From positions 1 to 18,775 of the forward strand of contig CAYWTB010000088.1 of the NCBI GenBank assembly GCA_964461135.1: a stretch of 18,775 bases of DNA. The letters are read 5' to 3'. This stretch comes from RQOF01 sp964461135 (GTDB taxonomy: Bacteria; Calditrichota; Calditrichia; RBG-13-44-9). Below the pieces are notes generated by a model, which ran no database searches, was not told the origin of the DNA, and saw only the letters and a list, made by a program, of their open reading frames with translations. A program made the position numbers and the translations under genes. Of the stretch, positions 6,864 to 14,912 are shown in pieces; the first letter of the stretch is position 1, and each line of letters begins with the position of its first letter.

Positions 6864-8492
6864 TTAACGCATCAGCACCATCTTCTTCGTCTGGATGTAG
6901 TCGCCAGCTTTAAGTCGATAGAGATATACGCCGCTGGCCATTCCGGAAGCATCCCATTCGTACTGATAGGAGCCGGAAGGCAGAGAGGCAGAAACCAGGG
7001 TGGCGACTTCTTCCCCCAAAAGGTTGTAGATTTTAAGAATAACAAAACCCGACCTGGAAAGAGAAAATTCGATGGTAGTAACAGGATTAAAGGGATTGGG
7101 GTAGTTTTGTTCTAAACTATACGATTCGGGAATTTTGTCATTTTCAAATGAGCCGATATCATTTGGATAATCAGTGGTTAATGCTTTAATACAAAAATTG
7201 GCGGTTCCATTCCAGACAGTGATTCCGAAATTGTAATCATATAAATCCTGCCAACTCGCGCCATCAAAATAATAGCTTTCACCCGGGTTCGCTGAGGATT
7301 GAACAATAGTATTTTGGGCGGTAGCGCCGAGTAAAACCGGAACTACTGAAGTCCTGTCGATGGGTTGCCCACCGTCAGAAAGATACAGGTAAATATAAAA
7401 ATCATCTCCTGCACTTAATTGGACCGGATCGGCAAAATCAACCGTATGAAAGCCGGTGTGATCAATGGTGCCGGATTGCACCACCATTTCATCGAGCAAT
7501 ACCCCGCCTTCAAAACGATCGAACACTTTCACCACATAGTCAACACTATCAACTGCGGTAAAAAAACTGACTGACTCGAATGACTCTGATCTGCCGGCAG
7601 TGAAGGTATTGAAGGCTTCATCCCAATTTGTTTTGGTATCCCGCCAGCCGTGATAATCGTGATAATAAATGTGATCATACCTCATCGGTTCGATATTCTG
7701 AAAGGATATCGCACCCATTTGAGGATTTTGGCCGCAATGTTTATCATAATAGGAAATCCAAAAATATCCATTATTTCCCCAATTACTTCCCCAGCTGTTT
7801 TTCACTAACCATGCGCCCGGTTGGGGTGCCTGGGTTATTTTATTATCATCCCATCCGATGATGGCTACGGCATGATTCGGATCGTAAGCGGAATTGGTAG
7901 GTTGATAATGAATATAATTTGAGATAAACATTGCATCAGAACACATACAGGTTCCCAGAACCCCGTAGCTCATGATTTCATTTTTTATGATATCAATTCT
8001 TTCCAGATTAGCACCGGCGGTATACCATTCAATATCCCGGGCATAAAAATAGTGGTAATTGGAATCGAAACGCAGAGGTGCGGTATAGTAGGATTGACCA
8101 TCAATTTCCCGCACCGCTCCTTCCCCGCGCGATAAATAAGCAGAGGTTACCAGATAATCCCCTCCCTGGTGAACGGTGAGCCCGTTTCCGGAAGGGGGAT
8201 TAATATCGTCATTATTGTGCTGATTAAATCCATTCCACCAATCGAGATGGTATTCCGCCAGATTTGGTTCACCGTTTTCACCTGCAACGGCCCAGGAGCC
8301 AGTCATTAACAGATTTCCTTCCATAGCCGCCATTGCGCCATGGGTCCAGCAGGTACCCCCGGTCTGACTCTTGACGGAAGAGACGTAGTTGGTTCCATTG
8401 ACATTTCTTAAATCAAAGGTGGTTGGCGGATCGGCAAACAGAAAACTAACTGATAGTAAGGTAGTGAATACAACTTTTATCAAAAGATCCAC
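6864..8492 (-). CDS. T9SS-exported C1 (papain-like) peptidase with lectin-like domain
   Basis: This is a secreted cysteine peptidase of 542 residues. The start is a GTG, not ATG: GGAGG lies 5 bases upstream and the frame opens directly into a signal peptide (to about residue 20). The ATG two bases earlier is out of frame and hits a stop at once. The papain-like domain follows without a visible propeptide: Q43 and C48 in SVKSQTGGTCWTHGA, H207 in NHAVAIIGWDD and N232 in LVKNSWGSNWGNNGYFWISY complete the catalytic set. Residues ~268-440 (YYHDYHGWRDT...FCIKAL) match the lectin-like domain that often follows such bacterial and archaeal C1 peptidases. Residues 455-542 are a type A T9SS sorting domain (LEQNYPNPFNPVTTIEF to TKKMVLMR). 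It should be exported across the outer membrane and kept on or released from the surface. It lies 100 bases downstream of a second T9SS peptidase gene, probably in one operon. Confidence 0.93.
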   Translation of the reverse strand: MDLLIKVVFTTLLSVSFLFADPPTTFDLRNVNGTNYVSSVKSQTGGTCWTHGAMAAMEGNLLMTGSWAVAGENGEPNLAEYHLDWWNGFNQHNNDDINPPSGNGLTVHQGGDYLVTSAYLSRGEGAVREIDGQSYYTAPLRFDSNYHYFYARDIEWYTAGANLERIDIIKNEIMSYGVLGTCMCSDAMFISNYIHYQPTNSAYDPNHAVAIIGWDDNKITQAPQPGAWLVKNSWGSNWGNNGYFWISYYDKHCGQNPQMGAISFQNIEPMRYDHIYYHDYHGWRDTKTNWDEAFNTFTAGRSESFESVSFFTAVDSVDYVVKVFDRFEGGVLLDEMVVQSGTIDHTGFHTVDFADPVQLSAGDDFYIYLYLSDGGQPIDRTSVVPVLLGATAQNTIVQSSANPGESYYFDGASWQDLYDYNFGITVWNGTANFCIKALTTDYPNDIGSFENDKIPESYSLEQNYPNPFNPVTTIEFSLSRSGFVILKIYNLLGEEVATLVSASLPSGSYQYEWDASGMASGVYLYRLKAGDYIQTKKMVLMR

Positions 8493-8592
8493 ATCTGCCT
8501 CCGGTTTTATTCCACTTCACAAATATCCTAACATCTCATGCCGAAACAAAACTGTTTTTATCCCGACACCAGCTGAATTTATTCATATGACA

Positions 8593-9756
8593 CTATCGTA
8601 GCAGAACCAGTTTTTTAGTCATCGCCAATTCTCCGGCTTCTCCCTTCAAGGATCCTACCGACAAACAGTAGAAATACACTCCACTGGCAAATCCGCTGGC
8701 ATCCCACTCATACTCATAGTTACCAGAAAGCAGAGAAGCAGAAAGCAGGGTGGCCACTTCTTCTCCCGCGATATTAAATATTTTAAGACGAACCTGGCTA
8801 GCGGTGGGCAGATAGAATTCGAAAGTGGTAACCGGATTAAAAGGATTCGGATAATTTTGGTGCAATGCTGGTGAGCTTAATCCGGATAGAGAAAGCCGGC
8901 TCTCAATACCAACGGCCGGCAGATGAATAAATATCATGCTGGTAACCAGTTGCATGGGGAGATTAGGGTTAATCCATTGAATAGCTATATTTTTCGGGGT
9001 ACTCCGCCAATTATCATGTACAATAGCAAATTCCAGAGTATCCACAATATAACCGACTCCGGTAACGGCATGACCAATGCCATTATCACCCGTCTCAAGA
9101 TTCCATTCCTCCCAGGGCGCTTCCGGATCGAAAGCACTATTTGGAAGAATGGGTCCCCAGTAGTGAATGAGTATAGTATCAACTGGTGGTCCAGGATCAA
9201 ACAGGGTATCCCCGGTTGGGATAATATGCCAGTAAAGGAAATCAAGTTTTACCGGGAAACCATCATTAATTTCTCGTTGGTATTCAGGGAAAATATCGCC
9301 GAGAAAATGTTGAATATCCCAGGAATTTGCTACTTTTAACGCAGGAATCGTGAAGGGAAATCCCAGTGGATTATTTTGATCAAAAGAGACATAGTCCTGA
9401 ATACCTTGAAATTGATCAATAATGTAGGTTCCGGAAGCGGATGGGAAACCGGCCCCATTCATCCTGGCGGGACTGCCCCGGTCATTGGTATCCATAAACC
9501 AGCCGATATATTCGGATACTTGCAGTGCTGGCAAGCCAGCCATCATTCCCTGGGCATCCGGATGAAACTGAATGTTTTCCCAATAGTCAATGATATTCAG
9601 GAAAGCAAATGGAGCGCAAAAGTTACTGTCAATGGTTGAGGGCAGGGTAGTGGCGGGAGGTTGTGAATGATCGGGAACATTTTTAATCATCTGAAACTGC
9701 TGCGCTGACACCCCCTGAGATAATGCGATCAGCAGCAATAAAATCCGGAGAGTCAT
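8593..9756 (-). CDS. T9SS-exported C39-like cysteine peptidase
   Basis: The product is a predicted exported protein of 387 residues. The ATG at 9756 has AAAGGAGA about 7 bases upstream and a signal peptide ends near VSAQQ (residue 20). The body resembles the C39-like peptidase fold: C47 in DSNFCAPFAFLNIIDYW, H229 in GHAVTGVGY and D248 in AIVHDNW take the places of the Cys-His-Asp triad. The usual Gln before the Cys is not obvious (SNFC), so activity is likely but not assured. Residues 298-387 are a T9SS type A sorting domain (LHQNYPNPFNPVTTFEF to KKLVLLR) with a slightly longer last hairpin than its paralogues here. It is the first of two tandem exported peptidases. With clan CA families side by side, they may act on the same protein substrates outside the cell. 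Substrate unknown. Confidence 0.85.
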   Translation of the reverse strand: MTLRILLLLIALSQGVSAQQFQMIKNVPDHSQPPATTLPSTIDSNFCAPFAFLNIIDYWENIQFHPDAQGMMAGLPALQVSEYIGWFMDTNDRGSPARMNGAGFPSASGTYIIDQFQGIQDYVSFDQNNPLGFPFTIPALKVANSWDIQHFLGDIFPEYQREINDGFPVKLDFLYWHIIPTGDTLFDPGPPVDTILIHYWGPILPNSAFDPEAPWEEWNLETGDNGIGHAVTGVGYIVDTLEFAIVHDNWRSTPKNIAIQWINPNLPMQLVTSMIFIHLPAVGIESRLSLSGLSSPALHQNYPNPFNPVTTFEFYLPTASQVRLKIFNIAGEEVATLLSASLLSGNYEYEWDASGFASGVYFYCLSVGSLKGEAGELAMTKKLVLLR

Positions 9757-9801
9757 GATATTCTCCTTTCACCAATAAATTAAAATGCTATTGCACCTCC
9801 T

Positions 9802-10029
9802 TTAAAGATTTTTTTTCTTGTGCCAGGTATATCCCATCGGATGAATCTCATTTTTTTTCAACCACGCGGGTCGCCCAGCCTCAAGCGGATAAAGATACAC
9901 ACCAATGGCCGTCTCAATTGCCGGATTCCATTCATAAACGTACATACCAAAAACCAGTTTTTTAAAAATGACTATCGCCACCTTTTCTTTCAGGACTTTG
10001 AGCAGTGTTTCTGAATCAGGGATACTTTT
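9802..10029 (-). pseudogene. Decayed T9SS sorting-domain fragment
   Basis: An open stretch of about 75 codons on the minus strand, bounded by stops at 9802-9804 and 10030-10032, resembles the last part of a sorting domain. LLKVLKEKVAIVIFKKL runs into GMYVYEWNPAIETAIGVYLY, then LEAG and LKKN. The spacing of G-Y-YEWN, GVYLY and LEAG matches the intact domains downstream. The QNYPNPFNP part and any enzyme body are missing, and there is no start or ribosome binding site. It is probably the remnant of a lost member of the T9SS cargo set. It lies just upstream of an intact cargo gene. Confidence 0.6.
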
Positions 10030-10119
10030 TCATCCGCTTAAATTGATTTTTCTTTTCAGAATGGCTTTGAACTACCTTCATCTGTGAATTGTGGCAACTT
10101 TCTATCTGTTCTGAAGTCT

Positions 10120-10155
10120 TCAGTAATAAAATGAGCCCCTCCTTGGAGGGGCTCA
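10120..10155 (-). terminator. Strong intrinsic terminator of the TPR lipoprotein gene
   Basis: A near-perfect hairpin, GAGCCCCTCC-tt-GGAGGGGCTC on the plus strand (10133-10154, 11 pairs with the flanking T-A), begins about 8 bases after the stop at 10163. In the minus-strand RNA it is followed by the U-rich AUUUUAUUA. Confidence 0.88.
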
Positions 10156-10162
10156 CATGGTG

Positions 10163-11617
10163 CTATAACGATTTTGCTTTTTCTTTTGCACGCTTTAAGA
10201 CTGTAGCTAAATCCATACCGTTATTATAACTTTCCGCAACTCTGGTATATAATTCCTGAGCTTTATCCTTCTTACCACTTTTTTCATAGGCTTTTGCCAT
10301 CCAGAACCAGTTATAGGGACTTTCCAAATCTGCCTTTGAGAAATGAATCATTGCCTGATCGTAATTTTTCTCTTTAGTATTCAACATACCCAGGAACAAA
10401 TCCAGGGTTTGTATTTCCACCGGATTTTTTCGGATTTCAGCAAGCTTTTGGCAGGCCTGCGCTTCGTGCTCTGCAATTTTGAGATCATTTGTCATGATAC
10501 CATGGTAGCATCGATACAAACTGGCATAATACTGATTGGTCTTTCGATCTGCCTCGTACATTTCGGTGGTGTTGATATAGTCTATTACCTTATCCAGGTA
10601 AGCTTTACCCTCCTTGAATTTACCAACTTCATCCAGAGTAAAGACGGCCATGTTATAACTATCGATCACATAATTGGGGGATTTTTTTTCATCTGCCAGG
10701 ACGGCTCGTTTCTCCCAGGTTTCTATCGCTTTATCAATTTTTCCTTCATGAACATATGAGGTGGCTTCCCAGAATAAAGCACTCATTTGCTGATTGAAAT
10801 TCTTGGCATTCTGGAAATAAAGTTGATAGTATTCCCGGGCTTTACTGAAATCTCCTTTAAAGACATAATTATCTCCGATTCCGGAAAAGGCCATGACAAA
10901 TGTCGCATCAGTACCGATGGCTTTCTCATACTGCACAATCGATTCATCAAATTTACCCTGCCGTAATAAAAATTCTGCATAGGAATCATAAGGGTTGGGT
11001 TCCTCCGGGATCAGTTCGATGTATTTCTGAAATGCCTTTTCTGCTTCGCTATAATTTCCCATATCTATCTGCAGGTATCCCAGGGTATTATAGACTGGTG
11101 GATAACTGGCATCCAGTGTGATGCATTGGTTGAAATGTTCAAGTGCTTTGTCATATTCCTGAGCGGTATAGTAGTAATAATTTCCGGCATATTCTTGAAC
11201 CCGTTTATCATTGGGAAACATGACGAGAAGTTGGTCAAGTTCAGCTTTCTCTTTTTCGCCTTCCCCATCGGCACCGGCCAAAAGGAACAAAATTTCGTGT
11301 TTTTCGCCATCTGAAACTTTATCCAGCAAGGCAGCTGCTTTGGCCAGATTGTCGCGATAAGTTTTATAGCCACCTCCTGAGAACGCCCGGTAAAGATATG
11401 CTCTGGCAAAATCCGGATCTTTTTTAATCGCCTCATCAAATAGATCGGCTGCTTCATAGGCTTTAAGATTGTCCAGTTTTTCCCAGCCTTGCAGAAATAG
11501 TCCGCGAGCCTGGTCTGAAACCGTGGTGATCGGTATTTCACTCTTCATCATAATCGGTTGCTTGGTGCAACCGAACAGAATGACCACAGCGATAAGGATA
11601 ACTATATATGTTTTCAT
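10163..11617 (-). CDS. TPR-repeat lipoprotein
   Basis: This is a 484-residue lipoprotein made almost wholly of TPR repeats. The ATG at 11617 has GAGGAA 7 bases upstream. The N-terminus is a lipoprotein signal with lipobox LFGC, so C17 is the predicted lipidated residue. From about residue 38 to the end run TPR helices, clearest in EAADLFDEAIKKDPDFARAY, DKALEHFNQCITLD, SEAEKAFQKYIELIP, DESIVQYEKAIGTDATF and KAQELYTRVAESY. No catalytic domain is seen. TPR arrays bind proteins, so a scaffold or chaperone role at the inner or outer membrane is likely. It stands alone between its own promoter region and a strong terminator, set in opposite spacing to the peptidase pair, and is probably an independent unit. 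Nothing links it firmly to T9SS. Confidence 0.9.
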   Translation of the reverse strand: MKTYIVILIAVVILFGCTKQPIMMKSEIPITTVSDQARGLFLQGWEKLDNLKAYEAADLFDEAIKKDPDFARAYLYRAFSGGGYKTYRDNLAKAAALLDKVSDGEKHEILFLLAGADGEGEKEKAELDQLLVMFPNDKRVQEYAGNYYYYTAQEYDKALEHFNQCITLDASYPPVYNTLGYLQIDMGNYSEAEKAFQKYIELIPEEPNPYDSYAEFLLRQGKFDESIVQYEKAIGTDATFVMAFSGIGDNYVFKGDFSKAREYYQLYFQNAKNFNQQMSALFWEATSYVHEGKIDKAIETWEKRAVLADEKKSPNYVIDSYNMAVFTLDEVGKFKEGKAYLDKVIDYINTTEMYEADRKTNQYYASLYRCYHGIMTNDLKIAEHEAQACQKLAEIRKNPVEIQTLDLFLGMLNTKEKNYDQAMIHFSKADLESPYNWFWMAKAYEKSGKKDKAQELYTRVAESYNNGMDLATVLKRAKEKAKSL

Positions 11618-11916
11618 GGTAGATTCCTCTTATTTAAATTAACGATTGATAATTATAAGAGGTAGTTTTAAGGGGGGTGTGAATGATGCCAGGATGTTAA
11701 ATCCGCTCGGATCACTGGGCCTCCGACTCTTGTTAATGGACAGCGTCCTTCTAAATAAAACCGTCATCATGAAACTATTTTCAAATCATCCGGGAGCAGT
11801 GTACTGGATGAAGCATCGCTATACTATATTGGAAGGCGTAAACGGTAATCCGGAACCATTGTCTGCTGAACATATCTTGCCCTTTCGGCATGAGATTCTT
11901 AGATCACCAGCATAAT
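11618..11916 (-). other. Long leader of the TPR lipoprotein gene
   Basis: About 280-300 bases separate the promoter near 11917 from the lipoprotein start. I see no convincing gene on either strand. The plus-strand reading frame across it has only a TTG start and no ribosome binding site, and does not resemble a known protein. No named riboswitch was recognised. Confidence 0.5.
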
Positions 11917-11945
11917 AATTTAAAATATTATAACAGGTTTGTCAA
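11917..11945 (-). promoter_or_regulatory. Promoter upstream of the TPR lipoprotein
   Basis: Minus strand TTGACA (11940-11945), 17 bases, TAAATT (11917-11922). Overlapping it is an extended -10, TGTTATAAT (TATAAT at 11927-11932), which would use a different, poor -35. Either would give a leader of about 290 bases. Confidence 0.5.
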
Positions 11946-12198
11946 GAGTTAGAAGTGAGATAAAATTAAATTGTGCCACTTAATCCCGGGCCGGATAAAT
12001 ACACAGGCAAATTGTATTTTTAGATGTTAGCTTGGGTTGAATGTTGGCATTCTCCGGATTGATAATTATTCTAAAACCTTTCTCACTTTCGGGGCAAATA
12101 TTTTACATCCTTGATTAACAGAATTGATACATCGTTCCATCACTCTTCCCTTACTAAGTACAGCAAATCATAAATACGGTACCATAAATTTTGGACAG

Positions 12199-12246
12199 GA
12201 TTAACAGGATTAATAGGATCAAATATTAATTTAAATCCTGTTAATC
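12199..12246. repeat. Inverted pair of CAGGAT-type repeats
   Basis: GATTAACAGGATT (12199-12211) and its exact reverse complement AATCCTGTTAATC (12234-12246) flank a 22-base AT-rich loop, a 13-bp perfect stem. A further AGGAT copy sits in the loop (TAATAGGATC). Confidence 0.85.
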
Positions 12247-12431
12247 ACACGATATATTTATAAATTAACGGCTCAGTCCTGCACCAAAAACTTACAAGAA
12301 TAGTCGTTTCGTTTTTGCTGTTTTCAGATATACACACTTTAATAAGCACTTTTGAAAAGATGTACCAACCGTTATATGAAAGTACACTTAATCTACAATA
12401 TAGTTAGATGAACCTGATGCAATTGTATCTT

Positions 12432-12452
12432 GTTCATCCTGTTTATCCCGTC
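12432..12452. repeat. CAGGAT-type repeat, reverse orientation
   Basis: GTTCATCCTGTTTATCCCGTC is a degenerate copy of the same ATCCTGTTAATCCTGT-like unit. Confidence 0.6.
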
Positions 12453-12623
12453 TAATATTAATACGTCATTTTATTTATGAAAGAAAGTACTAAGTGAGCC
12501 GGAATCTCCCTGTTAATGATACTACAATATTCCCGTTTATATTTGTGTGTTGAAATCATTTTATTTTTGCTTCTTATATCATTTATTGTTTGTATCATAT
12601 GATCTTAAACTATTTTTATTTTA

Positions 12624-12649
12624 GACAGGATAACGGGATTTACCGGATT
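12624..12649. repeat. CAGGAT-type repeat, forward orientation
   Basis: GACAGGATAACGGGATTTACC and on to GGATT gives three AT-linked GGAT units. Its first 8 bases are the reverse complement of ATCCTGTC at 12741-12748. Confidence 0.6.
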
Positions 12650-12734
12650 CAATTTATCGATAATTCATTTATTTTTAACCCCTTAGATTTTTTAACCAAA
12701 AATTTTACATAATTTAGAGAACATCTTTTTTATT

Positions 12735-12752
12735 CTGTTCATCCTGTCAAAA
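12735..12752. repeat. CAGGAT-type repeat, reverse orientation
   Basis: CTGTTCATCCTGTCAAAA, about 25 bases after the end of the propeller gene. It is the same unit as the copies above. Confidence 0.6.
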
Positions 12753-12778
12753 TCTTTTTCTATCAGTATCATTTGATA

Positions 12779-14875
12779 CTATTGCATAAGGATCATCTTC
12801 CTGGTTTGAGTATACCGACTTGTTTGTAACCGATAGAAGTATATCCCGCTTGAATGTTTCGTTGCATTCCAGTTGACTTCATAATCTCCGGCCGCCAGTC
12901 TTTCAGAGATCAAGGTTGCTACTTCTTCACCCAGAATGTTGTAAATCTTCAGTGAAACCTGGCCAGACTGGGGAACCATAAATTTAATGGTAGTGGTCGG
13001 ATTAAAAGGATTGGGATAGTTTTGGTAAAGCTCAAGCTCTTTGGGTATTTTAACATCCATTGGTGGCTTTATAGCGGTAAAACCGCCGCCATCATCGGTG
13101 GTCATGATCAGACCGTAATCCCCACTCACCCAGCCATAATTGGCATTAATAAAGCAGACCGAGCTGATATCATACCAGGTGCGGGTGAGTTGGGGAAGCC
13201 AGGTGGCGCCACCGTCGGTGGTTCGCAAAATAGTGCCGCCACGACCAGTCACCCAACCATTGTTGAGATCGATAAAATCCACCGCCCACAACAGTTCTCC
13301 GGTGCCGCTGTTCTGAGGAGTCCAGGTGGTGCCACCATCGGTAGTATGGAAAATGCCACCGTCAATTCCCACCGCCCAGCCGTTATTCACGTCCACAAAA
13401 TCGATCCCAGCAAACCGGATAGTGGTACCGGTATTTTGGGTTGTCCAGGTGTTGCCGCCATTGGTGGTATGGATCATCACCCCTTCCAGGCCACCTGCCC
13501 AACCATTATTCTGATCGTAAAACTTGACGGCATGTAGCGGGAGCGGGACGATACCACTGGTTTGCGGCGTCCAGGTCCAACCGCCATCATCGGAATAAAA
13601 GATAACGCCATATCGACCGACTGCCCAACCATGCAAGTCATCCGGGAAATCGAGGGCATATAGATCGGTTCCTAAGGTATCCACCCGTCTCCAGGAGTAA
13701 CCACCATTTATTGTTCGCATTACTATGCCTTCATCCCCCACCGCCCAGGCAGTATCACTGTTGGAACAATCCACAGCGAACAAATCGAAAGGTGCCCGTG
13801 CCTGTTCCACCCAGTTCATTCCGCTATTCCAGGTATACAGAATGATGCCGCTGTCGCCCACTGCCCATCCATTCAGAGAATCTGCAAATGTTAGGGAATG
13901 TAACCATACCCGCGTACCATAACTTTCCCGGGTCCAGGTTTGACCGAGATTTATGGTTTTTAGAATAATTCCGTCTTCTCCGGCTGCCCAGATCTGATTG
14001 CGAGTAGTAAGGGCATTGAGCCGTGCGGTGGTCCCGCTGTTCTGCGGAAACCAGCTTGATCCACCATCGTTGGTGGCCATTATTACACCATCTCGTCCTA
14101 CGGCAAAGGCATGGTTGGTGCCTACATTATGTACACACAGTAAATCAGTAAAAAGTCCCCCTGTACTTTCCTGTGTCCAGGTAGTTCCTCCATTGGAAGT
14201 ACGAGCGATTAAGCCATGAGTACCGGATGCCCGGCCGTTATCATCATCGTAAAAATGCACCGAGAAGATATCTCGGGCGGTACCGGCATTCTGTGGTATC
14301 CAACTATTTCCTGCATTAGATGTATAAAGGATTGTACCGGATAGCCCTACCACCCAGCCGCGATTTGCATTACTAAAGTACATTCCATAGAGCGGAGTCA
14401 TAATCCCGGAGTTCTGTTGACTCCAGGTATTCCCCCCATCTGTAGTGTGGAGAATGGTTCCAGCCGTGCCAACCACAAAACCGGAATCAGGATCATTAAA
14501 ATAGACATCATACAACGTGGCATTGGTACCGCTGTTCTGGGGAATCCAGGAGATGCCGCCACTAATGGTATGCAGGATGAGCCCGTTATGACCCACAATC
14601 CAGCCATTATCCCAGTCGGTAAAATGGACCGCATTAAGCGGATCAGTACCATAAAATTGTTGTTCCCAGCTAGCGCCCCCATCGAAGGAATAGATTATGG
14701 TACCATAATTCCCTACTGCCCAACCGCGATTGGCATCAATAAAATAAAAATCGTTTAATTCATTGGGCTGGGGATAGGGATTTTGCCAGTACCATTCGGA
14801 GTAAAGAGACGTAATACCAGCCAGGATTAACAGGATGGTGAACAATATTTTAGCGGAGAAAGATATCCCTTTCAT
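12779..14875 (-). CDS. T9SS-exported double beta-propeller (Ycf48/BNR-like, 14 repeats)
   Basis: This is a 698-residue exported protein. The ATG at 14875 has AGGAG 9 bases upstream and a signal peptide to about residue 28. Residues ~29-600 are 14 repeats of about 40-45 residues, each built as (N/D)-GWAVG-x-x-G-x-I-x-x-T-x-x-GG-x-x-W, for example GWVVGLSGTILYTSNAGNSW and GWVTGRGGTILRTTDGGATW. This is the BNR/Ycf48-like propeller pattern. Fourteen units fit two seven-bladed propellers, though that is my inference. Repeats 5-7 are the most diverged. Residues ~608-698 are a T9SS type A sorting domain (LYQNYPNPFNPTTTIKF to TRKMILMQ). There is no sialidase catalytic set (no RIP motif), so it is a binding or scaffold protein rather than an enzyme. 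It is the last of three co-directional T9SS cargo genes, 37 bases after the preceding one. Confidence 0.93.
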   Translation of the reverse strand: MKGISFSAKILFTILLILAGITSLYSEWYWQNPYPQPNELNDFYFIDANRGWAVGNYGTIIYSFDGGASWEQQFYGTDPLNAVHFTDWDNGWIVGHNGLILHTISGGISWIPQNSGTNATLYDVYFNDPDSGFVVGTAGTILHTTDGGNTWSQQNSGIMTPLYGMYFSNANRGWVVGLSGTILYTSNAGNSWIPQNAGTARDIFSVHFYDDDNGRASGTHGLIARTSNGGTTWTQESTGGLFTDLLCVHNVGTNHAFAVGRDGVIMATNDGGSSWFPQNSGTTARLNALTTRNQIWAAGEDGIILKTINLGQTWTRESYGTRVWLHSLTFADSLNGWAVGDSGIILYTWNSGMNWVEQARAPFDLFAVDCSNSDTAWAVGDEGIVMRTINGGYSWRRVDTLGTDLYALDFPDDLHGWAVGRYGVIFYSDDGGWTWTPQTSGIVPLPLHAVKFYDQNNGWAGGLEGVMIHTTNGGNTWTTQNTGTTIRFAGIDFVDVNNGWAVGIDGGIFHTTDGGTTWTPQNSGTGELLWAVDFIDLNNGWVTGRGGTILRTTDGGATWLPQLTRTWYDISSVCFINANYGWVSGDYGLIMTTDDGGGFTAIKPPMDVKIPKELELYQNYPNPFNPTTTIKFMVPQSGQVSLKIYNILGEEVATLISERLAAGDYEVNWNATKHSSGIYFYRLQTSRYTQTRKMILMQ

Positions 14876-14912
14876 TACAGTAATCTCCTTCTATTTGATT
14901 AGCATCTGATTT

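Larger units (their letters stand above)
11946..12778. other. About 0.8 kb AT-rich non-coding stretch with dispersed repeats
   Basis: No credible gene on either strand. It separates the end of the three-gene surface operon from the lipoprotein unit and holds at least five CAGGAT/ATCCTG-type repeats (listed separately). A 6-bp hairpin AGTATC-ATTT-GATACT (12765-12780) overlaps the stop codon of the upstream gene but has no U tract. Confidence 0.65.

Noticed and set aside
6675..7115. Plus-strand frame of 146 codons overlapping the C1 peptidase 3' end
   Set aside because: It is the complement of the conserved sorting-domain codons; no ribosome binding site and no family resemblance.
8528..11906. 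A 14-base match ATCTCATGCCGAAA between 8533-8546 (plus) and the leader near 11885-11898 (minus)
   Set aside because: A match of this length is expected about once by chance in a window of this size, and the flanks do not align.
11646..11915. An 89-codon plus-strand reading frame in the leader of the TPR lipoprotein gene
   Set aside because: It would need a TTG start, has no ribosome binding site, overlaps the promoter region of the opposite-strand gene and resembles no protein I know. All other genes here run on the minus strand.
12765..12780. Hairpin AGTATC/GATACT at the stop codon of the propeller gene as a terminator
   Set aside because: Only 6 bp of mostly A-T pairs and no U tract after it on the minus strand; too weak to call.
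13022..13537. Long plus-strand frames across the propeller gene
   Set aside because: They arise from the repeated GG/W codons of the propeller read backwards. The minus-strand repeats explain the openness.
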